A stretch of 64,000 bases of DNA from Paracoccaceae bacterium (GTDB lineage: Bacteria; Pseudomonadota; Alphaproteobacteria; Rhodobacterales; Rhodobacteraceae), in NCBI GenBank assembly GCA_007116575.1, contig SKIF01000051.1, forward strand, positions 1-64,000, written 5' to 3'. The number at the start of each line of letters is the position of its first letter. Within the stretch, counting starts at the first letter, position 1. This document shows positions 12,678 to 24,075 of this stretch, piece after piece. The notes beneath the pieces are model-generated. The model ran no database searches and was not told where the DNA came from. It saw nothing but the letters and a program-made list of their open reading frames with translations. The position numbers and the translations under genes are program-made.

Positions 12678-13334
12678 GTGCAAATGCGCTGGATCGGGAT
12701 AGCGGTGCCAGGGATCGCAGCGCTCGTGATCTGGCTCTGGCCATTGACGCAGGACGAGCACACGGAGGACGGCTATTTCGTGCTGGCCGTAAGCTGGACC
12801 CCGTCCTGGTGCGCCGCCGAAGGCGCGGCGCGGGGCGATGCGCGCTGCGCGGCGGGCGCGGGACGGGGCTGGCTTGTCCACGGGCTCTGGCCACAGCATG
12901 AGGCTGGCGGCTGGCCCGAATTCTGCGACACAGATCACCGACCCCCGAACCGCCGACTGACAAGCGAAATGCGCGACATCATGGGCTCGGACGGTCTGGC
13001 GCGGCATCAATGGGCCAAGCACGGCACCTGCTCGGGGCTCGCCCCGAGCACCTATTTCGACCACACGCGCGATGCCTTTGAGGCGCTCGCCTTCCCTGAA
13101 GCGATTCGCGCCCGCGAGGCACCATTGCGACGCGCACCCGACGAAATACTGACCAGCTTCCGCGCAGCCAATCCCGGCATTGGCCCGGACATGGCGATCC
13201 TGACCTGCCGCGCGGGCGATGCGCAGGAGATACGGCTGTGTCTGACCCGCGATCTGGAACCGCGCCGCTGTGATGCTCAACTTCTGGCACGCAGGTGCCA
13301 GGCCGAAAAGATCGCACTACCCGTCAAACCCTGA
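12678..13334 (+). CDS. Ribonuclease T2 family protein
   Basis: Both catalytic motifs: VHGLWPQHE (CAS I) and HQWAKHGTC (CAS II); N-terminal hydrophobic segment. Confidence 0.88.
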   Translation: MQMRWIGIAVPGIAALVIWLWPLTQDEHTEDGYFVLAVSWTPSWCAAEGAARGDARCAAGAGRGWLVHGLWPQHEAGGWPEFCDTDHRPPNRRLTSEMRDIMGSDGLARHQWAKHGTCSGLAPSTYFDHTRDAFEALAFPEAIRAREAPLRRAPDEILTSFRAANPGIGPDMAILTCRAGDAQEIRLCLTRDLEPRRCDAQLLARRCQAEKIALPVKP

Positions 13335-13339
13335 GCCCG

Positions 13340-15472
13340 TTACCGAGACGCCCGCGCGTCAGGGGCTTGCGTCGGCAGTATCGCGGCCAGAAGTTCGACC
13401 AATCGCGCCAGCTTGAGCGGCTTGGTCAGGCAGTCGTCAAACCCCGCGGCGAGATAGCCTTCAACCTGATGGGTCATGGCATTGGCGGTGAAAGCCACAG
13501 CCGGGGTGCGGGCGCGCCCCTCCTCGGCCTCGATCTCGCGCAGGCCGCGCAGCAGCGATACCCCGTCCATGTCCGGCATGGAAATATCGCAGATCACGAG
13601 GTCGAACCGGGTGCTGCGAAATGCCTCAAGCGCTTCGGGACCACCGCTCGCCAGCGAGACCCGCGCCCCCACCCGCCCCAGCATCATCCTGAGCACCACC
13701 AGATTGGTGCGATTGTCATCCACCGCCAGAACCGAAAAGGATGGTAGTGGCGTCAGCCCGCTTCCGTCCTGCACAGGCTCATCGGGCAAGTCGCTATGCG
13801 CGGCCAACGCCAGTGGCAGGCGCACAGTAATACGCGTGCCCTTGCCCCGCGCACTGTCGATGCCCAATGTACCGCCGAACAGGTCAGTCAACGATTTGAC
13901 GATTGCCATACCCAGCCCGGTGCCGCCGAAGCGGCGCGAGATGGTGGTATCGGCCTGCGTGAAGGGCTCCAGCACCTTGACCTGTTGCTCGGATGTCATG
14001 CCGATACCGCTGTCCGAGACCTGCAGCACAACGCAGTTCGCGTCGGGCGCGCCGATCTTCACCGTGACATGGCCCGTCTCGGTGAATTTGAGCGCATTGC
14101 TGATCAGATTGTGCAGGATCTGCATCAGGCGATGCGGATCACCCAGACGCGGTTGACGCAGCGCGTCCTCCAGCACCACGGAAAAAGACAGCTTCTTCTC
14201 GGAGGCGCGCAGAGTGTGAACTTCCTCTGTACGGCGGGCCAGATCAGCCAGCGAGAACGGGATTTGTTCGAGCTGCAGGGCATTTGCCTCGATCCGCGTC
14301 ATGTCGAGCAGATCATCGATGATGCTCATCAGCAACTGCCCCGATTCGCGCAGGATATCGATAAGCTGGCGCTGTGCTGGGTCACGGGTCGTTTCGGAGA
14401 GGATTTCGGTAATCCCCAGCACACCGTTCAGCGGCGTGCGCAATTCATGGCTCATATTGGCCAGGAAATTGGACTTGGTCTCATTGGCGCGGTGCGCTTC
14501 GGCCAGCGCTGCCTCGCGCGCCTGTTCAGCCTCGACCAGCGCGGTCACGTCCGAGACCGCATAGAGCACCCGGTCCGACGCGCCCGTGTCGGACCTGATC
14601 GGGGCGGCATTGACCGAGATATAGCGCCGCCCGCTGTCGGAATACATCGCGATGCGGTTGTTGGTCACATTCTCGCCAGTATGCCGAACGCGAGTGTAAG
14701 GCATATCCTCGACCGGCTGCGGTCGTCCCTCAAGATCGGTGACGCGCCAGTGCGGGCTGTCATACCGCTGCCCCACCAGGTCCGAGACTGGCAGGCCCAG
14801 AACCTGCTCGCAGGCGTCATTGGCGAAGATGAATGTCCCGGTTTCGTCCAGCACCAGAAGTCCGGCGGCAGAGGTGCTGACGATGCCCTGAAGAAACGCC
14901 CGCTCGCGCGCCAGTTCCTCGGTCGCGGAACGGCGCAACAGCACTGATCGCACCACATCGGCGAAGGCCCGCAGCAGATAGACCTCGCCCGGCAGGAAAT
15001 CGCCCCGCTTGGCGACTGAATCGAAGCCGACAAAACCGTATATCGCGCCGGCCTCCAGCATTGGCACCATCAGCAGCGAGCGGATCTCCTGCGCGGCAAG
15101 GAACTCATGCTCGGCAGAGCCGGGCAGGAAATCCGCGATATCGGGGATCAGCAACACCTCATTTCGACCCATCGGATCCAGCAAGGCAGCGAAATCGTCC
15201 ATCGGCAGGCGCTGAAGATGGACGATCATGGCGGCAATGCCGGGCGCGCACCATTCATGCGTGTTGCTGACGCAGTCATCCTCGCGGACAAAGATATAGG
15301 CCCGATCGCGCTGCGCAAACGCGCCAAGCCGGGCCAGACTCTCATCGATTGCAGCGTCGATATCGCCGATATCGGCCGAAAGCAGACGATGAATCAATTC
15401 CACCACCAGCGCCTGAATCTCGGTCAGGCGGGCTTCATTTGTCTGAGGTTCGTCCGGGGAAGAATGAGACAA
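13340..15472 (-). CDS. Hybrid sensor histidine kinase (GAF-PAS-HisKA-HATPase-REC)
   Basis: FLANMSHELRTPLNGVLGI (H box), DSGIGM, GTGLGMAIV, AVDDNRTN...ICDISMPDMDG...KPL. Confidence 0.92.
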   Translation of the reverse strand: MSHSSPDEPQTNEARLTEIQALVVELIHRLLSADIGDIDAAIDESLARLGAFAQRDRAYIFVREDDCVSNTHEWCAPGIAAMIVHLQRLPMDDFAALLDPMGRNEVLLIPDIADFLPGSAEHEFLAAQEIRSLLMVPMLEAGAIYGFVGFDSVAKRGDFLPGEVYLLRAFADVVRSVLLRRSATEELARERAFLQGIVSTSAAGLLVLDETGTFIFANDACEQVLGLPVSDLVGQRYDSPHWRVTDLEGRPQPVEDMPYTRVRHTGENVTNNRIAMYSDSGRRYISVNAAPIRSDTGASDRVLYAVSDVTALVEAEQAREAALAEAHRANETKSNFLANMSHELRTPLNGVLGITEILSETTRDPAQRQLIDILRESGQLLMSIIDDLLDMTRIEANALQLEQIPFSLADLARRTEEVHTLRASEKKLSFSVVLEDALRQPRLGDPHRLMQILHNLISNALKFTETGHVTVKIGAPDANCVVLQVSDSGIGMTSEQQVKVLEPFTQADTTISRRFGGTGLGMAIVKSLTDLFGGTLGIDSARGKGTRITVRLPLALAAHSDLPDEPVQDGSGLTPLPSFSVLAVDDNRTNLVVLRMMLGRVGARVSLASGGPEALEAFRSTRFDLVICDISMPDMDGVSLLRGLREIEAEEGRARTPAVAFTANAMTHQVEGYLAAGFDDCLTKPLKLARLVELLAAILPTQAPDARASR

Positions 15473-15720
15473 GATGACATTCCATTCCTGGCGCAGGCTG
15501 TCAGTCGGGCGGAAATGGCAACCAGACTACACCGCGTTCCGGCCCACCACCCGACACGGGCCGCCCCACACTCTACGATCCGTCTGGTTAACATATGCTT
15601 TAGGCACCCCGGTTGCAATCTTCTCGCAGCAACAGGTCTTGCGCTGGGGATGGCCATGACTATAACGCCCCTCAATTTGTCTGCCGGGCGGCAGACGTCC
15701 AGGTCATCCGGGAGTCCGTC

Positions 15721-19062
<3,342 letters not shown>

Positions 19063-19385
19063 GCACAGCTCGTCCAAGGATTGCGATCAGGGAAAGTACC
19101 ACCATCCCGCAGATTGCAATCGGTACGAGGCCGGGTTTACGGGGCCTGTGGGACGTGCACGGAATTTGTCCGGCTAACTGCCGCAGCACCGCGCGGAGAA
19201 CCCGTTGCCCCGTTTCGAAATCCAATCCGGCGCGCACAATGGCGGAGCATGCCACACATGGCATCAGCGTGTGCGCTGAAGCGCTTCTGCTCGATGCAGG
19301 ATTAACCAGCACCGAGCAGAGTCCTGACACGTTCCAACTTAACGGCCCACGCTGGACAGAGTTGGATCAGCGATGCGAAGTGGTC

Positions 19386-20642
19386 TTACAAGACGGCCTG
19401 AACCGCGTCTTCTTCTTCTTCATCCTCGTCAATATCGAACCACTCGTCATCATGGTAGACGTGCCCGAAAGAATTCAACAAGTCCTCAATCGTGTCACCG
19501 GTATTGTCGAGCAGACCGTCGCCGCCGGCACCCACATTGCCAAGTGCATCGCCAAGGCTCTGCCCCAGTTCAGAAACGGTTGTGTTCAGTGAGGACCCTA
19601 AACCCAGCTTCCCCAAACCAAGGCCGTCTGTCAGCCCTTCGACCGTGTCACCCGTGTTGCCGAGCAGATCGGACACCCCGTCGCCAACACTCTCTACCGT
19701 GTTGCCTAAAGTGTTACCCAATCCAGTGAGGATTGAATTCAGATTGCCGCCCAGATTCCCGAGAAGTCCCCCGCCAGTGCTCGGGTGCGTCACCGGCACA
19801 TCCATGTCGTCATCGTCCATGTCGGACATGTCATCCATGTCCTGATCGTCCGCCTCGTCCATCATCGGTTCAGACGCGAAAGGGCTGTCGATCTCGATGA
19901 CCGTGCCATCGTCGAGTTCAATTGTCGCACTGATGATGGCGGTCGCTGGATCCGTGATGACGGGTTCATCCGGAAACGCAGCGGCAACACCATCCAGAAC
20001 TGCCTGAACCTGTCCTTCAAGCAGAGCAAAGTCAGGTTGTGCGGGGTCGAAATCATCCGGGATGTCGGGGATGTCAAAGAACTCCGGGTCGAAGCCATCA
20101 ATCAAGACGACCTCGAACGAGACTGTCACAACATCACCGAATTCCATTTCATCGTCGTGATCATCCTCATCTACTGGATTCTGGTCCTGTTCATCCACTG
20201 GATGATGACCAGTGTTGCCCTGCGGTTTGTGACCTGCAAGCAGTGACCCGTTGAGCCCGCCAAGCAAATCTTCGATGGTGTTGCCGACATTGTCCAGCGC
20301 CTGCCCGCCGCCATCGCCCACTATGGTGACGACATCATCGGCAGTGCCGCCAAGGTCCGTCAGGGTGTTGTTGAGTCCAGCCCCCAGTCCAGTCTTGCCA
20401 AGACCAATCGACTCTACCGTAGATTCTACGGTGTTGCCGACATTATTCAGTAGCCCCGAAGCGCCTTCGCCCGCGTTTTCGGTCACGTTCGAGATCGTAG
20501 AACCGAGATCCGTGACAAGTGTGTTCAGGTTCGAACCCAGATTGCCAAGTAATCCGCCACCACCTTGCGACCCGCCAAGCAAGCCGCCATTGCCAAGCAG
20601 CCCACCGAGCAGACCGCCGTCGCTATCATGCCCCTTGGTCAC
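19386..20642 (-). CDS. Gly/Leu-rich plus Asp-rich repeat protein of unknown function; ORF track start is GTG, possibly extended to 20740 by -1 frameshifting
   Basis: Two ~103-aa GLLGNLG..NLN... repeats flank a central acidic domain; C-terminus DEDEEEEDAVQAVL. Confidence 0.75.
   Translation of the reverse strand: MTKGHDSDGGLLGGLLGNGGLLGGSQGGGGLLGNLGSNLNTLVTDLGSTISNVTENAGEGASGLLNNVGNTVESTVESIGLGKTGLGAGLNNTLTDLGGTADDVVTIVGDGGGQALDNVGNTIEDLLGGLNGSLLAGHKPQGNTGHHPVDEQDQNPVDEDDHDDEMEFGDVVTVSFEVVLIDGFDPEFFDIPDIPDDFDPAQPDFALLEGQVQAVLDGVAAAFPDEPVITDPATAIISATIELDDGTVIEIDSPFASEPMMDEADDQDMDDMSDMDDDDMDVPVTHPSTGGGLLGNLGGNLNSILTGLGNTLGNTVESVGDGVSDLLGNTGDTVEGLTDGLGLGKLGLGSSLNTTVSELGQSLGDALGNVGAGGDGLLDNTGDTIEDLLNSFGHVYHDDEWFDIDEDEEEEDAVQAVL
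19464..19772 (-). repeat. Second copy of the internal ~103-aa repeat
   Basis: GGLLGNLGGNLNSILTGLGNTLGNTVESV...GLGLGKLGLGSSLNTTVSELG...LLDNTGDTIEDLL parallels 20247-20558. Confidence 0.8.
20247..20558 (-). repeat. First copy of the internal ~103-aa repeat
   Basis: GGLLGNLGSNLNTLVTDLGSTISNV...SIGLGKTGLGAGLNNTLTDLG...ALDNVGNTIEDLL. Confidence 0.8.
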
Positions 20643-20674
20643 ATGGATTGTACCTTCGAGATGGGCTTCTGGAC

Positions 20675-20740
20675 TCAGGTTATCCGGGTGACTGCTGATG
20701 CCTTTTTTACATTCACCCCTTTGAACAGACGCAACACCAT
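20675..20740 (-). other. Short 5' ORF (MVLRLFKGVNVKKASAVTRIT) with a strong SD, containing an in-phase A_AAA_AAG slippery heptamer
   Basis: Minus strand ...TTAGGAGAAGTG-ATG GTG TTG CGT CTG TTC AAA GGG GTG AAT GTA AAA AAG GCA...TGA; the -1 frame at AAA AAG enters the 19386-20642 ORF. Confidence 0.6.
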
Positions 20741-20997
20741 CACTCTTCTCCTAATTTAAAGTGTAGTCTCAAAGGAATCTTTTTGGGCCTTGGCCGTCAA
20801 GATATTGCTGTCTCAGATTCCTGAACAGTCTGTTTCAGAGTGTTTTTTTGAGCTTGGGTGAAACTTGCGTGGCGGCCTGCTCGTTATTACGGGCCTGAGT
20901 GAAATAGCGGCTGCAAAATCGCCTTCAACCGGGCCATTCCCTCTCGGGCATCAGAACGGTCGGCTGACTCAAGAACGACAGTTGGCAAAGTGATTCG

Positions 20998-22620
20998 CTA
21001 TCTCCAGCGGACCACGGGCAATCCGCTAGGCACACGATCAGGCAAGCCCATCCGCCCCTCTTGCGCATCTGCATCCGTCAGCGCCTCGAGGAAGCTCAGC
21101 AGGAAGCCGATCTCTTGGGCATCAAGGATGACCAGCGGGCGCTGCGCCATGCTGCGCGCGGCGGCGGCACGGATCTCGGCGCGGAGCTTTTCGTTCTCGA
21201 ACATGGCATAATCATCCGCCTCGGCCCCGAGATCTGGCAGCACAGCCTGCGGCACGTAGCGCGCCAGCCCCGCGACCGGATCGATATGGTGCTCGAGAAA
21301 GGCGCGAAGGTCTGAAAACGCCCCCGAATGCCCCCAGGGGCCCGTCTGTGTGACATTGCGCAGCATCGGTGTGCGGAAGGCATAGGCGTCGGCCTCATCA
21401 CCCGACACGAAGGCCCGCCCGATATCCATCGTATAGCCATCCGCATCGCGCTGCTTGCCCGGCCCGACAGGCGGGATGCCCATGGCGTGGAAGCCCTGAT
21501 CGGTCATCAGCGGGCCAGAATGGCACATGGCGCAGCCCGCCTTGCCGTAGAACAGCCCCATGCCCTCGCTCGCCTCGGGCGACAACGCCACCGCTTCGCG
21601 CAGATAGCGGTCAAAGGGTGTGTCGATGGCGCGAAACTCCCATTCGATGAACGCCGCAAGTGCGCGGCCGATCTCATCCATCCCGACAGGTGCCACGCGG
21701 CCGCGATGGGCGTTGAAGGCGGTGTGATACTCGGCAATGCCATCCACACGCGCGGCCAGCAGCCCCCAGGCCCCGTCATCACCATGGAACCGCTCGTCGG
21801 CCACCGCATCGGCAATCTCGTTCTCGCCGGGGCGGCCTGCCATCTCTTCGGGCGAGGTCGGCGGGAACAGGGCCTGCACGGCTAGTACCGAGTCAAACGA
21901 CATGTATTCCAGCGGCCCTTGCGGCGTCACGAAACCCGCCGGGTTGGCCGGATCGACCTCGACCCGGCCATCATGGAACATGACACGCAGCTCGGACGCA
22001 CCCAGATTCCACAAGGCCGGCGCATTGCGCGGGATCCGGCTGCTGGCCGCGAGTGGGCCATCTGCGTGACGGTCCGGCCCAAGCCCCGTGGCCCCAGTGC
22101 CCAGCCCCAGCGACACGCCATCGCCCGAGCTCAGTTGTGGATGGTGGCAGGTCGCGCAGGAAATATCCTTGTTGCCGGACAGGATCGGGTCAAAGAACAG
22201 CAACTGACCGATCTGCGCGAGTTCCTGATCGAGCGCGCGAAACTGAGTCTCGTCCAGTGGCGAGGGCAGGGTGAAGATCATCTCCTGCAAGGTCGGGTCG
22301 GGGCGCAGTGGCGGGCGCAGCGACCGTGTGGGGGCTGGCCGGGTACGTCTGGGGGCTGCGGCAGGAGCCGGTGCGGCTGTGCGCAGCACAGGTGCCGAGC
22401 GCGGCTGCTCGGAAGGTGCGAGGAAGACATCGTCCAGCAACTGACGCGCGCGCGCGTCGCCCGCCCGTTCCATGTGCCGCAGCGCCATGAAGGCATTGTA
22501 GAAATCGCCCTTCTCCATGGCCGCGAAACTGTGGTTGATGGTTTGCGTCTGGGCAGGCATCGCGCAAAGCGCGAGTGCAACAAAAGACGACGGCAAGCCG
22601 GTCGATTTGCGAAGTCGCAT
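20998..22620 (-). CDS. MauG/CcpA-type di-haem cytochrome c peroxidase
   Basis: Two CxxCH motifs (CATCHHPQLSSGDG, CAMCHSGPLMTD) and a signal peptide. Confidence 0.9.
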   Translation of the reverse strand: MRLRKSTGLPSSFVALALCAMPAQTQTINHSFAAMEKGDFYNAFMALRHMERAGDARARQLLDDVFLAPSEQPRSAPVLRTAAPAPAAAPRRTRPAPTRSLRPPLRPDPTLQEMIFTLPSPLDETQFRALDQELAQIGQLLFFDPILSGNKDISCATCHHPQLSSGDGVSLGLGTGATGLGPDRHADGPLAASSRIPRNAPALWNLGASELRVMFHDGRVEVDPANPAGFVTPQGPLEYMSFDSVLAVQALFPPTSPEEMAGRPGENEIADAVADERFHGDDGAWGLLAARVDGIAEYHTAFNAHRGRVAPVGMDEIGRALAAFIEWEFRAIDTPFDRYLREAVALSPEASEGMGLFYGKAGCAMCHSGPLMTDQGFHAMGIPPVGPGKQRDADGYTMDIGRAFVSGDEADAYAFRTPMLRNVTQTGPWGHSGAFSDLRAFLEHHIDPVAGLARYVPQAVLPDLGAEADDYAMFENEKLRAEIRAAAARSMAQRPLVILDAQEIGFLLSFLEALTDADAQEGRMGLPDRVPSGLPVVRWR

Positions 22621-22827
22621 GACAGTCCCTCGAAAAGAATCACGATATCGTTAAAATTTTTCGAAAGTTTAACGGTGCAGCGGGTCCGCACAAAGAAGTA
22701 TTTCGTTCGCAACATTGCCGCGATGCCATGGCGCTCGTAACCTGTGATCCTTTCATCACCTCCACCCGGCAGCGAGTTCTAGCCTCGTCATCGCAGCCCC
22801 TTTGCGCTAGCTCAGCAGGTAAGGTTC

Positions 22828-23940
22828 ATGCAGGAGTCTCCCTTGACCCAGACACGCGAGCTTGTCCTGATCGGCGGTGGTCATACTCATGCGCTGGTGC
22901 TGCATGACCTAGCACAACACCCGCTTCCTGATCTGCGCGTGACGCTGATCAATCCCGACCCGAGCGCGCCCTATACAGGCATGCTGCCCGGCTTCATCGC
23001 CGGGCATTACCCGCGCGAGGCGCTTGAGATCGACCTCGTCCGCCTCGCTGCGCGCGCCGGCGCGCGGCTGGTGCAGGCGCGGGCCATCGGGCTGGACCGC
23101 AGCGCGCGCCAGGTCGAGATCGAGGGTCAGCCCCCGATCCGCTACGATCTGGCCGCGCTCGATATCGGGATCACCTCGGACCTGCCGCAGATCCCTGGTT
23201 ATGGCGAATACGCGGTCTCGGCCAAGCCGCTCGGGGCCTATGCGCGAGCGTGGGAGGATTGGGTTGACGCCGTGCAGGCGGGCCGCGCCAGCCCCGAGAT
23301 CGCGGTCATTGGCGGCGGGGTCGCGGGGGTGGAACTGGCGCTGGCCATGGCCCACCGCATCCGCGCTCACATCACCATTGTCGAGGCCAGCACCCCCCTG
23401 CCCCATCTCGGCCCGCGCGCCCGCGCGCGGCTCTTGTCGCATCTGGCGCAAGCCGGGGTGGAATGGCGCGTGCCCGCCCAAGTTGCCGAGGTAACACCAA
23501 AGGGCGTGCGGCTGGCCGATGGCGCGGAAATCGAAGCAAGCCTTGTCCTCGGGGCCGCGGGCGCACGCCCGCAGGGCTGGCTGCGCGGTACCGGGCTTGA
23601 CCTGTCCGACGGCTTTGTCACGGTAGACCCGTTCCTGCGCTCGATCACCGACCCGACAATCTTCGCCGTCGGGGATTGCGCGCATATGGCCCATGCACCG
23701 CGCGCCAAGGCCGGAGTCTATGCCGTGCGGCAGGCCCCCTTCCTGCTGGCCAATCTGCGCGCCGCGCTGGGCGCGGGGCCGATGCGCGCCTATCACCCGC
23801 AGCGCGACTATCTCAAACTGATCTCGCTGGGCGAGCGCAGGGCTTTGGGCGAGAAATGGGGCATGGTGCTGGAGGGCGGCTGGCTGTGGCGCATCAAGGA
23901 CCGCATCGACGCGCGCTTCATGCAGCAGTTTCGGAACTGA
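22828..23940 (+). CDS. FAD-dependent pyridine nucleotide-disulfide oxidoreductase of the SelD-associated type, stand-alone
   Basis: LVLIGGGHTHALVLHDL, PYTGMLPGFIAGHY, AVIGGGVAGVELALAM, FAVGDCAHM. Confidence 0.85.
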   Translation: MQESPLTQTRELVLIGGGHTHALVLHDLAQHPLPDLRVTLINPDPSAPYTGMLPGFIAGHYPREALEIDLVRLAARAGARLVQARAIGLDRSARQVEIEGQPPIRYDLAALDIGITSDLPQIPGYGEYAVSAKPLGAYARAWEDWVDAVQAGRASPEIAVIGGGVAGVELALAMAHRIRAHITIVEASTPLPHLGPRARARLLSHLAQAGVEWRVPAQVAEVTPKGVRLADGAEIEASLVLGAAGARPQGWLRGTGLDLSDGFVTVDPFLRSITDPTIFAVGDCAHMAHAPRAKAGVYAVRQAPFLLANLRAALGAGPMRAYHPQRDYLKLISLGERRALGEKWGMVLEGGWLWRIKDRIDARFMQQFRN

Positions 23941-23987
23941 CGCAGCCCGCGTGTGCCACCACGAAAGCGACGCCTGCGCCATCACCC

Positions 23988-24004
23988 GCCCGGCTCTGCC
24001 GGGC
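23988..24004. terminator. Hairpin between convergent genes
   Basis: GCCCGGC-TCT-GCCGGGC perfect stem in the 23941-24075 gap. Confidence 0.4.
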
Positions 24005-24075
24005 AAGCGCCCGCGACGGGTGAGGGTTGGGTAGATAGGCACCCCGAGCGGGCGCTTTTCGCCGCCTAGAGGCCC

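Noticed and set aside
22800-22830. tRNA-like D-arm string GCTAGCTCAGCAGGTA
   Set aside because: No acceptor stem, anticodon or T-arm follows; it runs straight into an oxidoreductase start.
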